In this document: positions 8,444 through 16,364 of the stretch, piece after piece
How the letters are laid out: every line of letters begins with the position of its first letter
Numbering within the stretch: the first letter of the stretch is position 1
Assembly (NCBI GenBank): GCA_937981985.1
Contig: CALJNB010000027.1
Location: 1 to 32,663, forward strand
Direction of reading: 5' to 3'
DNA: 32,663 nt
DNA from: an uncultured bacterium
GTDB taxonomy: Bacteria; Myxococcota_A; Bradymonadia; Bradymonadales; Bradymonadaceae
Position numbers and translations under genes: made by a program
Notes under the pieces: model-generated
What the model was told of the DNA's origin: nothing
What the model saw: the letters and a program-made list of their open reading frames with translations, nothing else
Databases searched by the model: none

Positions 8444-9314
8444 GGGGATTTTCCTACGTAGAAGTGATATTGATTCTAAGAAAGCACGCGATTTTTCCAA
8501 GAGTGAATTTGTGAAAGAGATAAAGAAAGTTCAAATAATGAAGTATGCGTCTGGGAAAAGATTGGAAACCGAAGACTGTGTCGCCGTTGAAGAACCTTTG
8601 GAAATGCGTCTTGTTTTTGATCGGAACGGAGAATCGATAAGACGATCAGTCGCGGTTACCATGCGAACCCCCGGGAATGATAGCGATCTTGTGCGAGGCT
8701 TTTTCATTGGTGAAAAAATTATAGAAAAAGATGAAATTGAAAACATCGAAGTTGGAGAAAATATCGTCACTGTTTTTGCGAAGCAGGGCGTTGATATTCA
8801 TGATGCTAAATTCACACGTAACTTTTTTATGACCTCAAGTTGTGGGGTTTGCGGAAAAGCGGCTTTAGACGACCTAACCTTAAGTGGATTTGAAAAGATC
8901 GTTCATACTCGTCAAATTCAAATTTCGATGCTTCTTGAACTTTCCCATCGGAGTCTTGAGAAACAGTGGATTTTTGAAAAAACAGGTGGGCTTCACGCCG
9001 CTTCGGCGTTTACGTGCGACGGCGATTTTTTGGCTATTGCCGAGGACGTGGGGCGTCATAATGCATTTGATAAACTCTTGGGGATACTCATTGCCAATGA
9101 CCATAGGTTTGAAGATACCGTGATTTTTTTGAGCGGTCGCGTGAGCTTTGAACTCGTACAAAAAGCAATTTCATTTCGGGTTCCTTTTTTAGCGGCGGTG
9201 GGTGCGCCATCTTCGCTTGCTATTCAAACAGCTGAAGCGTTTAATGTTGGTGTAGCCGGGTTTTTAGGCGAAAATCGGGTGAATATTTATTCTGGTTTCG
9301 ACAACTTTTTGTAG
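8442..9314 (+). CDS. fdhD: Formate dehydrogenase accessory sulfurtransferase FdhD
   Basis: FdhD carries sulfur to the molybdenum cofactor of formate dehydrogenase. The hallmark SSCGVCGK is present (Cys134 and Cys137 from this start), as are MRTPGNDSDLVRGFF and the strongly conserved AEDVGRHNAFDKLLG. The start is ambiguous. The ATG at 8442 has AAGGTG 5 nt upstream and gives 290 aa, but its start codon would overlap that of divergent mobA. The ATG at 8538 gives 258 aa, begins just before the conserved EEPLEMRL block, and leaves 94 bp for promoters, but has only a weak AAAGAAAG. Either is compatible with family length (about 250-280 aa). Confidence 0.9.
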   Translation: MGIFLRRSDIDSKKARDFSKSEFVKEIKKVQIMKYASGKRLETEDCVAVEEPLEMRLVFDRNGESIRRSVAVTMRTPGNDSDLVRGFFIGEKIIEKDEIENIEVGENIVTVFAKQGVDIHDAKFTRNFFMTSSCGVCGKAALDDLTLSGFEKIVHTRQIQISMLLELSHRSLEKQWIFEKTGGLHAASAFTCDGDFLAIAEDVGRHNAFDKLLGILIANDHRFEDTVIFLSGRVSFELVQKAISFRVPFLAAVGAPSSLAIQTAEAFNVGVAGFLGENRVNIYSGFDNFL

Positions 9315-9378
9315 TCAATCGTTTAAAGAGAGAATTTCGAAGCTGTACATTTAGGAGAGAAAGTGTAGATCTGATGGC

Positions 9379-11280
9379 ATGAGTTATGTTGTCTTAGCAA
9401 GAAAATGGAGACCCACCCAATTTGACGAAGTCGTTGGGCAAGGTCATATCGCAAAAACCCTTCAAAACGCGATTACGATGGACCGCGTCGCGCACGCGTT
9501 TTTGTTCACTGGCGCGCGTGGTGTAGGTAAAACATCGACCGCCAGAATAATGGCAAAAGCTCTCAATTGTAGAACCAACGGTCCGACGCCTAATCCTTGC
9601 GGAACGTGTTCTTCGTGTACCGAAATTACAAATGGACGATCGGTCGATGTCTTTGAGATCGATGGCGCATCCAATCGCGGTATCAACGAAATTCGCGAGT
9701 TACGGGAAAGCGTAAGATATGCACCGGGTAGCGAAAGATATAAGATCTATATCATCGATGAAGTTCATATGCTTACAACTGAAGCATTCAATGCACTTTT
9801 AAAAACCTTAGAAGAACCACCACCACATGCGAAGTTTATATTCGCAACGACCGAGCCACAAAAGATTCCAGTTACGATTCTGAGTCGTTGTCAACGATAC
9901 GATTTTAAACGCATCTCTCAGCACGATATCGTTTCGCATCTGACATTCCTATGTGAGCAAGAAAAGATAACCGCTGAAGTGGATGCGTTAAAAATTATCG
10001 CACGTCAGGCAACAGGCGGAATGCGTGATGCGTTGAGTCTATTGGATCAGATTATCAGTTTTTCAGGCGACGAAATTAAGGAACAACAAGTTCTTGAGAT
10101 TCTCGGCGTCGCAAATCGAAAGCATCTTTTTTCACTGAGTGAAGCCATTGTCGATCACGACGTTAGCGCAGCCCTACAAGTTATCGCCGACGTGGATGCG
10201 TACGGATATGACTTACAGCAATTCAGTGGCGAGTTCGTACAGCATTGCCGGAATATGGTGGTTGTCGCATCGACCGACGATCCGTCTCGCGCTACCGACT
10301 TTACAGAATCAGAGATCGCTGTTGCGAAAAACACGGTCAGCAAAGCTACCGTTGATCTTTTTCATCGCATGTTTTCGATTTCTTCCCAAGCTGCCGTTGA
10401 TATGCACATCAATACCTTTCCGAAAGTCACATTGGAAATGGCGGTGATTCAGATGACCCAATTACGTTCTCTTGTCGGTCTGGATCTCCTTATTGATCGT
10501 CTAGCCGATCTCGAACAACGCTTTGATGGAGATTCTCAAAAAAAAATTGACCGGCGCGCTGATTCACCACGAATGAGTCGGGTACAACCCGAAAATCCAG
10601 CTCCTGCGAGTCGTCCAGAGGAAGCGATAAATGTTGCGCAGCAACCTATCGCTAAGGCCGGTATCGTTGCCGAAGCGCCAGTCGTTGCCGAAGCGCCAGT
10701 CGTTGTGGAAGCACCAGTCGTTGCCGCCCCTGTGGTTCAAGAGTCCGCGAATATCGCATCGTCTCCGGAGGTCGTTGAGAGTAACGCTAACATCGTGTCT
10801 GGGGACGAGTCAGGCCTTGAAGACATCCAGACGCGGCCCTTGCCTGCACCCCTTGATGTACTCGCCGTTGCTCGCCTATTACCAGAGGACCGATGGAAGA
10901 GGGTTGTCGAAGAATTGCGTTATAACAGACCGCTTGCAATGCAATGCGAACACGGTTTCGTTAACGTATTCGACGAAACGCGCTGTGTGGTAACTTTTGA
11001 AAAAGAATATGCCGACTTTATCGGGCATCCTCATAAGCTCGCGATAATAACCGACGTTGTTCGCGCGCTTTTCGGCGATATAGAATTCAGCGCTACTGTG
11101 GTGACCGACGAAGATTTAGTTGAAAAGAATATGGCGATTGAACGCGATGAAGAACGTCAGGCTCGTTTTAATCAGCTCACCACCAACGTTAAAGAAAATC
11201 CGGCCGTCGTCCAAGCTTTGACGCTTTTCGACGTCAACGAAACCGATCTTCAACTACAAGTGAAATTATTCGACGATTAG
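9379..11280 (+). CDS. dnaX: DNA polymerase III subunits gamma and tau
   Basis: A 633-aa clamp-loader ATPase. It has Walker A GARGVGKT (45-52), a zinc module with Cys64, 74, 77 and 80, Walker B IIDEVHML (125-132), the sensor region TTEPQKIPVTILSRC (157-171), then the collar domain. From about residue 386 a Pro/Ala/Val-rich linker with tandem 18-bp repeats leads to a C-terminal domain that would be tau-specific. An A9 run at codons 387-390 is followed at once by a stop in the -1 frame, which could yield a shorter gamma form. The strong AGGAG at 9353 is too far (about 21 nt) to serve the ATG at 9379 directly. A two-codon ATG-GCA-TGA at 9374 overlaps the start. Here dnaX is followed by pepP, not by the common ybaB-recR pair. 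Confidence 0.96.
   Translation: MSYVVLARKWRPTQFDEVVGQGHIAKTLQNAITMDRVAHAFLFTGARGVGKTSTARIMAKALNCRTNGPTPNPCGTCSSCTEITNGRSVDVFEIDGASNRGINEIRELRESVRYAPGSERYKIYIIDEVHMLTTEAFNALLKTLEEPPPHAKFIFATTEPQKIPVTILSRCQRYDFKRISQHDIVSHLTFLCEQEKITAEVDALKIIARQATGGMRDALSLLDQIISFSGDEIKEQQVLEILGVANRKHLFSLSEAIVDHDVSAALQVIADVDAYGYDLQQFSGEFVQHCRNMVVVASTDDPSRATDFTESEIAVAKNTVSKATVDLFHRMFSISSQAAVDMHINTFPKVTLEMAVIQMTQLRSLVGLDLLIDRLADLEQRFDGDSQKKIDRRADSPRMSRVQPENPAPASRPEEAINVAQQPIAKAGIVAEAPVVAEAPVVVEAPVVAAPVVQESANIASSPEVVESNANIVSGDESGLEDIQTRPLPAPLDVLAVARLLPEDRWKRVVEELRYNRPLAMQCEHGFVNVFDETRCVVTFEKEYADFIGHPHKLAIITDVVRALFGDIEFSATVVTDEDLVEKNMAIERDEERQARFNQLTTNVKENPAVVQALTLFDVNETDLQLQVKLFDD
10538..10550 (+). promoter_or_regulatory. 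Candidate slippage site in dnaX (A9 run plus immediate -1 stop)
   Basis: Nine adenines (10538-10546) lie in frame as caA-AAA-AAA-A. A -1 shift or one extra transcript A reads AAT then TGA (10548-10550), ending the protein at about residue 391, just after the ATPase/collar part. The opposite slip also meets a TGA, about ten codons later. A short hairpin (TCGGGT-aca-ACCCGA, 10578-10592) lies about 31 nt downstream, too far for a typical frameshift stimulator, so transcriptional slippage as described for Thermus dnaX is the better model. Confidence 0.45.
10666..10737 (+). repeat. Tandem 18-bp repeats in dnaX encoding VAEAPV units
   Basis: Two identical 18-bp units (10666-10683 and 10684-10701) are followed by a diverged third (10702-10719) and a degenerate fourth. 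They are codon-aligned and encode VAEAPV, VAEAPV, VVEAPV, VAAPVV in the flexible linker before the C-terminal domain. Exact identity of the first two suggests a recent duplication; unit number may vary between strains. Confidence 0.8.
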
Positions 11281-11326
11281 AAATCGTTGAACTCGAAATT
11301 TTCGGACTGATAGGTAAAAGGTAAGT

Positions 11327-12646
11327 ATGTATACATTTTCTAAAGAAGTATTTTCAGAACGTCGACAGAAACTCATCGACTTAATCGGTCCTGATAGTGT
11401 TGCTGTTTTCGTTTCTCCAGGCGAGCGTAAACGATCCCACGACACTTCTTTTCCATACAGACAATCAAGCGACATCGTTTATCTTTCCGGATTCGAAGAA
11501 CCGAATACGATTTTAGTAATTGCTCCGGGTTCTGATGATGGTGATTTTGTCATGTTCGTCAACGATCGTGATCCACTCAAGGAGACATGGGATGGGCGGC
11601 GATTTGGTCCCGAAGGCGCTAAAGAGGTTTTCGGCGCAGATTCGGCTTTTGTTATCGGTGATTTTGAGAAAAAATTAGCGGGCTATTTTTACAAAAGAGA
11701 AGCGCTCTATTTCACTAAAGACGGTAGTTCTCGCGATGACTTTATTCTCAATAAGCTTACTCAACTACGCTTTGGTAGAGATGGAAAATCGGGTCCCCGT
11801 ATACTGGTTGATGCTCGAGAAATCGTACATGAAATGCGATTGACCAAATCCGACTCCGAAATCGAAGTGATGAAGCATTCTTGCAAAATCGCGAGTGAAG
11901 CTCATGAACTTGCCATGCGACACACCAAGCCTGGGATGATGGAATTTCAAATTCAATCTGTGATTGAAAGTCATTTCGTAAAAAATGGCGCTTACGGTCC
12001 AGCTTATACCAGTATTGTGGGTGGTGGCGATAACGCGACGATTCTCCACTATATTGAAAATCGCGATAGGCTTAATGATGGAGACATTCTCCTGATTGAT
12101 GCAGGTTGCGAATACAAATATTATGCCTCAGATATCACACGAAGTTTTCCGATCTCAGGAAAATTTAGTGCCGTGCACAGGGACGTGTACCAGGGAATTT
12201 TGGATGTAGAGATCAATACCATCGCCGCTGCGACCGTTGGAACGCCTTACGGCGAGCTTCACGATACCGCGCGAGATGGCCTCATTGATGTTTTACGTCA
12301 GCTGAAAATCTTCAAAGAGAGTAGGGAAGAGATTCTTGAGAAAGAACTCTACAAAAAATATTATCCCCATCGTTCGGGACATTATCTCGGAATGGATGTT
12401 CACGATGTTGGCCCTTATTCAGAACGAGATGGATCTTGGAAAACACTCCAGGAAGGCACCGTTATAACGATTGAGCCCGGACTTTATTTTCCAGCTTATG
12501 ACGAATCCTTACCAGCGGCTTTTCGAGGACTTGGCATTCGCATCGAGGACGATATTTGGATTCGTGAGCGTGGCCCCGAGAATTTAACGGCCGCCTGTCC
12601 CAAAACGGTATCTGAGCTCGAAGCCATTATAGGAACTGCGGGATGA
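11327..12646 (+). CDS. pepP: Xaa-Pro aminopeptidase (aminopeptidase P)
   Basis: A 439-aa M24B metallopeptidase, the usual length for PepP, that removes N-terminal residues preceding proline. It has an N-terminal AMP_N domain (about 5-140, with SFPYRQSSDIVYLSGF) and a C-terminal pita-bread domain carrying the dimetal ligands Asp258 (LIDAG), Asp269 (SDITR), His352 (HRSGHYLGMDVHD), Glu383 (TIEPG) and Glu407 (IRIEDD). All five are present, so it should be active; no signal peptide, so cytoplasmic. AAAAGG lies 6 nt before the ATG. It is 46 bp downstream of dnaX, perhaps cotranscribed, and ends 14 bp from the convergent lipase-like gene. Confidence 0.92.
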   Translation: MYTFSKEVFSERRQKLIDLIGPDSVAVFVSPGERKRSHDTSFPYRQSSDIVYLSGFEEPNTILVIAPGSDDGDFVMFVNDRDPLKETWDGRRFGPEGAKEVFGADSAFVIGDFEKKLAGYFYKREALYFTKDGSSRDDFILNKLTQLRFGRDGKSGPRILVDAREIVHEMRLTKSDSEIEVMKHSCKIASEAHELAMRHTKPGMMEFQIQSVIESHFVKNGAYGPAYTSIVGGGDNATILHYIENRDRLNDGDILLIDAGCEYKYYASDITRSFPISGKFSAVHRDVYQGILDVEINTIAAATVGTPYGELHDTARDGLIDVLRQLKIFKESREEILEKELYKKYYPHRSGHYLGMDVHDVGPYSERDGSWKTLQEGTVITIEPGLYFPAYDESLPAAFRGLGIRIEDDIWIRERGPENLTAACPKTVSELEAIIGTAG

Positions 12647-12660
12647 ACCGCGGGACACCT

Positions 12661-13986
12661 CTATTCAACTTTGTCTTTTAGCCATTTCAATACTTCCTCT
12701 GTTCTTAACTGTTCGACGGCTAAAAATGAGAAAGCGATGTCTGTGTGATGTCCCTGCGCCACGGTAAAATATTCGATTTTTGGATTTAGAGTTTTAAGTT
12801 CAGCCACAAGTTCATTTGTATGTTCTCTAAGAACGACCGCGTCCAAATCGCCTTGATAAATACGAATAGGTACTTCGGTCTTAAAGGCGCGTACCCGATT
12901 TTCATGAAATCCCTTTTCTAAAAAATAATAGTTCGAAAATTCACCATTTTTAAAGGCGTCGATATAATCTTGATTGAAGATCTTAGCGTTGTCTTCTCCC
13001 AACCGTTCACTAAGGCTTGTTGTCTCTGTTGGATAATTACAATGTTCGTCCATTATCTTATCAATCTGCGTTTCGATCTCACCCGACCACGGATTGTTAC
13101 CGCCATATTTCTGCTTCCAAGCATAGGTTAGGAGTGCGTGATAGGCGAGATGGGGGCCGTTGATGTTTATTCCAGGTTGCCAATGCTCTTTGAAGACGGA
13201 CGCCGGGCCGGCAGTGGCGAATGCACGAATATCGAGTTCGGGCGCGTAGTCTGTTTGAAGGGAGGCCGCGGCAAGCGTTGCATGTCCACCTTGAGAAAGT
13301 CCCGAAATAATTGCCGCGCCGCTAAACCTAATCTCCAAACTTTTTAATAAGTTCTTTGCCGCTCGCACCGCATCTAAACTCGCTTTTCCTTCCTCTTCTA
13401 ATCCTAGATAGACGTGTTTTCCTGATGTTGCCAATCCGGGGTAGTCGATGGTGACGCCGACCCAACCCCGGGCGCCAAAGTATCCGGAAAGTCCAGAACC
13501 ACTTATTGAGAAGGCAACCGCGCACTTATCTGCTACCCCGACGGTACCTGGGTTGTTTATGGCGATTGGCCAACCTGATTTTGGAATCTCCACGCCTTGC
13601 GGAATAGTGATTGAAGCTCGCGCCCGGCGTCCGTTCGTTTTATAAGTAATCCAGTAAACTGAATAACCATTTTCGACAATCACTTCTGGTGGGACAAGCG
13701 GACTAATATCGGTACGCAGAAATGTCCCTATGAATTGAGAGTCGACAATGCAGCCCGAGTCACATTTCGAAACAGAATCAGATTTCGAGTTTGCATCAGG
13801 GTCACCGACGGCGATGTCTTCTTTTCCAGACTGAAGAGCATCTGCAAGGTCTGGGTTGGGTCCGCTGGCTTGGTCTATGCTTTTAACATCAAGTTCGTCG
13901 CTCATATCGGGGGGCGTTGAGACCGCTGATTGACAACTGAGAATGAGAGAAAATAAAATCAGGAGAAAAAAGTTTGGCGTGTTCAT
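12661..13986 (-). CDS. Lipase-like alpha/beta-hydrolase lipoprotein
   Basis: A 441-aa protein with a lipoprotein signal (LILSC, Cys18) and a long Asp/Ser-rich linker (about 20-80) before the catalytic domain. The fold resembles secretory lipases / esterases (PF03583-like): the nucleophile elbow is GLSQGGHA (Ser231), the likely acid is Asp382 in YQGDLDAVV, and the likely His is 413 or 414 in QGHHTD. NNPGTVG and DYPGLATSG are the usual oxyanion-side loops. It probably hydrolyses esters at the cell surface or in the periplasm; substrate unknown. A 327-bp gene-free gap separates it from divergent miaB. Confidence 0.85.
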   Translation of the reverse strand: MNTPNFFLLILFSLILSCQSAVSTPPDMSDELDVKSIDQASGPNPDLADALQSGKEDIAVGDPDANSKSDSVSKCDSGCIVDSQFIGTFLRTDISPLVPPEVIVENGYSVYWITYKTNGRRARASITIPQGVEIPKSGWPIAINNPGTVGVADKCAVAFSISGSGLSGYFGARGWVGVTIDYPGLATSGKHVYLGLEEEGKASLDAVRAAKNLLKSLEIRFSGAAIISGLSQGGHATLAAASLQTDYAPELDIRAFATAGPASVFKEHWQPGININGPHLAYHALLTYAWKQKYGGNNPWSGEIETQIDKIMDEHCNYPTETTSLSERLGEDNAKIFNQDYIDAFKNGEFSNYYFLEKGFHENRVRAFKTEVPIRIYQGDLDAVVLREHTNELVAELKTLNPKIEYFTVAQGHHTDIAFSFLAVEQLRTEEVLKWLKDKVE

Positions 13987-14313
13987 TTAGTTCTCGATTT
14001 TTTGTGAGCCAAAAGCCGCGGGATGGGTCCAATATATATAAGTGCGCTAAGAATTGAAAGCGAATAAATATTTTAGACGGCGCAACATTTTTCGAACTCA
14101 ACGACCAGCAAAACCGTGCGATCAAATTGCGACGATCACCATCTTGAAGAGTTCAACAGTGTTATGTTGATTTTTACGCTTAATATTCGGCTACTTCTGC
14201 CATCCAAAGTCCTTGTTGATGCTGAGTACGTCATTCTGTTGACTCAGCCTCGCCCTTTGATTAGGTTGCGACCCGTTTGATATTTATTTTTTATCAGAAT
14301 AGGCGCGCGAAAT
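13987..14313. other. Gene-free interval between divergent lipase-like gene and miaB
   Basis: 327 bp with no supportable ORF. It presumably holds promoters in both directions. It contains a 7-bp inverted repeat with a 14-nt loop at 14221-14248 and an AT-rich stretch just before miaB, where TGATA and TATCA arms flank a T-rich loop (14278-14296). No tRNA or known riboswitch was recognised. Confidence 0.5.
14221..14248. repeat. Inverted repeat upstream of miaB
   Basis: GCTGAGT (14221-14227) and ACTCAGC (14242-14248) are perfect complements separated by 14 nt, about 66 bp before the miaB start. The left arm continues into ACGTC, giving CTGAGTACGTC, which also occurs upstream of hemJ at 7275-7285. 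There is no T-run, so an operator or leader hairpin is more likely than a terminator. Confidence 0.5.
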
Positions 14314-15744
14314 ATGACTGTATCGAAGAAAGAGTTAGGGAACGATCCAAACGCAAACAACGGATCTGTGAACGCAATGCCTACGACAAATACAAAGGGT
14401 AAAAATAGGACTCAAAAAGTATTTATTGAAACCTATGGCTGTCAAATGAATCTTGCCGATTCAGAGACCATGGGTGGAATTTTGGCCGAAGATGGCTATA
14501 GTTCGGCTGAAACAATGGAGGATGCAGATATTATTCTTATTAATACCTGCGCTGTTCGTGAAAAAGCCGAAGAACGGGTTTTTGGTCGCCTCACCCACTT
14601 ACAACCTTTAAAACAGAAAAATCCGAATTTAGTCTTGGGCGTAACAGGTTGCATGGCAGAACACCTTCGCGAAACCATCGCCGAACGCGCACCAAATGTG
14701 GATCTGATTGTAGGTCCCGATGCGTACCGACGGTTACCGGACTTAGTCGGGGATAAAACCGGCGGCCAAAACATGGATGCGCTCGTTGACGTGAAACTTG
14801 ATAAAGCAGAAACCTACGAGGGTATCCCTGTTAAGCGTAAACCGGGCGTCACCTCACATATTAGTGTTCAGCGTGGATGCGATAAATTTTGTACCTTCTG
14901 TATTGTCCCCTTCACGCGTGGCCGTGAACGTGGTGTTTCACCTGAAGAGATCATAAAACAAGCGCATCAAAGCGTAGCCTTGGGGTTCAAAGAAGTGATG
15001 CTTTTGGGGCAAACGGTAAATTCCTACAAGCATACAGCCGAAGACGGCACATTCACTGATTTTTCGGACTTGCTTCTTCAATTATGTGAAATCGATGGCA
15101 TTGAACGTATTCGTTTTACCTCGCCTTATCCGACTGACTTTAACGCGAAGTTGATTTCGACGATGGCGTCCCAAAAGAAGATTTGTAAGTATTTACACCT
15201 CCCTGCCCAATCGGGTTCAAATCGTATGTTGGGAGAGATGCGTCGCCAATATACGCGCGATGAATTTGATACGCTTGTGAAGGATATCCGAACGGCAATG
15301 CCCGATATCGCGATGTCGACCGATATTATTGTGGGTTATCCCGGCGAAACGGAAGAAGATTTCCAAATGACCGTAGAACTATTGAAAACAACGCGTTTTG
15401 ATTTTGGATTTCTCTTTAAATATTCAGAACGCAGCCAAACCTTTGCGGCGCGTAATGTAGAAGATGATATTCCAGAGTCGGTTAAGAAAGACAGACTTAA
15501 ACGAATCATTGAAGTACAAGAAGAGATTTGCGGTGAGATTTTTCCGGGTCGTATTGGATCTACCGTTGAAGTATTGGTTGATCGCGATGCCAAGAGAAAT
15601 AAAAACCAATGGGTCGGGAAAACCGACGATTTCAAGGGTTGTGTCTTTGATAAGAAGGATAACGGCGTTGGACCAGGAAGCATTGTTAAGGTTTTAGTAA
15701 CTGGCGCGACCAGTCACACATTAATCGGAGAGCAGGTGACATAG
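14314..15744 (+). CDS. miaB: tRNA-2-methylthio-N6-isopentenyladenosine-37 synthase MiaB
   Basis: A 476-aa radical-SAM methylthiotransferase that adds the 2-methylthio group to i6A37 of tRNAs. The N-terminal UPF0004 domain has IETYGCQMN (Cys43), NTCAVREKAEERVFGRL (Cys79) and TGCMAE (Cys113), which bind one 4Fe-4S cluster. The radical-SAM motif is QRGCDKFCTFCIVPF (Cys189, 193, 196). SMASQKKICKYLHLPAQSGS is the usual core block, and a TRAM domain ends the protein. The first 33 residues are not conserved, and no good ribosome-binding site precedes 14314; an in-frame ATG at 14377 would remove 21 of them. It runs alone, with 179 bp before the next small gene. Confidence 0.95.
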   Translation: MTVSKKELGNDPNANNGSVNAMPTTNTKGKNRTQKVFIETYGCQMNLADSETMGGILAEDGYSSAETMEDADIILINTCAVREKAEERVFGRLTHLQPLKQKNPNLVLGVTGCMAEHLRETIAERAPNVDLIVGPDAYRRLPDLVGDKTGGQNMDALVDVKLDKAETYEGIPVKRKPGVTSHISVQRGCDKFCTFCIVPFTRGRERGVSPEEIIKQAHQSVALGFKEVMLLGQTVNSYKHTAEDGTFTDFSDLLLQLCEIDGIERIRFTSPYPTDFNAKLISTMASQKKICKYLHLPAQSGSNRMLGEMRRQYTRDEFDTLVKDIRTAMPDIAMSTDIIVGYPGETEEDFQMTVELLKTTRFDFGFLFKYSERSQTFAARNVEDDIPESVKKDRLKRIIEVQEEICGEIFPGRIGSTVEVLVDRDAKRNKNQWVGKTDDFKGCVFDKKDNGVGPGSIVKVLVTGATSHTLIGEQVT

Positions 15745-15923
15745 TCGCCATTGGCTTTGTGAGCCGTACGAGATAGAGGCAGGTAGGCTACACAATCATG
15801 TCGATTCGTTTATTTTTCTGGGTTGATCCAACATCTTTCAATAAGAAATGAATTTTTCTTTTTTGGAGATGCCTCACAAGCATAATATTTTGTTCTGAGT
15901 AAGTTAATATCCTGGAGTTTTAA

Positions 15924-16091
15924 ATGAAATTAGTGTTGATGCTCTTCCTACTGGCAACCTCGTCTTGTCGTAGTCTTGATTACGAAAAGCGTGCGCAGTC
16001 CGACGGATTAGCCTGCCCTTACAAGCTTATCGTACTAGAACACTACGATCGTGGCTTCACCGCTGACGGATGCGGAAAGACTGCCACTTAG
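15924..16091 (+). CDS. Small lipoprotein (55 aa), possibly truncated
   Basis: A short ORF with a convincing start: GGAG 7 nt before the ATG, then a lipoprotein signal MKLVLMLFLLATSSC (Cys15). The mature part contains ACPYKLIVLEHYDRGFTADGCGKTAT and stops. Small lipoproteins in Myxococcota often carry a GCG-K/R-x-A-x-Y-x-C motif after a similar run, from memory of the group; here the TAG falls exactly where the Tyr codon (TAT/TAC) would be expected. Downstream in another frame is CVCSPVCNR, which could be the lost tail. So it may be a genuine 55-aa protein or the 5' part of a decayed gene. It lies between miaB and metK on the same strand. Confidence 0.5.
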   Translation: MKLVLMLFLLATSSCRSLDYEKRAQSDGLACPYKLIVLEHYDRGFTADGCGKTAT

Positions 16092-16297
16092 GAGAGAACC
16101 TGAGAAGATGCGTATGTTCTCCGGTCTGTAACAGATTGGAAAAACAAAAATCCGAAAAAAAGCGAACAAAATGGACCTTCCAGATAGTTCTAGCTTCCCT
16201 CGGTTACTTGCAATTATGAACAAAGAGCTTGAGTCAGTTCAAGACTCTGTTGTTCGGCCTGGAAATTTTGTTCAAAGTTTAGTACAGAGGGCGGCCG

Positions 16298-16331
16298 GCC
16301 AAAAGCTATTGGCGCGCAAGATGAAGCTTTT
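16298..16331 (+). promoter_or_regulatory. Candidate leader structure of metK with two exclusive hairpins
   Basis: The metK leader (16092-16364) has no clear gene. Near its end two hairpins share bases: GCCAA-(6 nt)-TTGGC at 16298-16313, and AAAAGCT-(17 nt)-AGCTTTT at 16301-16331, the second followed by further T. They cannot form together. This layout suits a regulatory switch, but it does not match the SAM-I, SAM-II or SAH riboswitch consensus as I know them, and the second stem is AT-rich and weak. Confidence 0.3.
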
Positions 16332-16364
16332 TATAAGAATAAATAAAAGAAGACGAGAATTATT

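Noticed and set aside
9374..9382. Two-codon ORF ATG-GCA-TGA overlapping the dnaX start as a regulatory uORF
   Set aside because: Probably coincidental; the strong AGGAG upstream is not at proper spacing for it either.
15842..15864. AAGAAA / TTTCTT hairpin with T-run after miaB as a terminator
   Set aside because: The 6-bp stem is nearly all A-T and too weak to call.
16092..16364. SAM-I, SAM-II or SAH riboswitch in the metK leader
   Set aside because: I could not find the conserved cores of these classes; only unassigned hairpins were kept.
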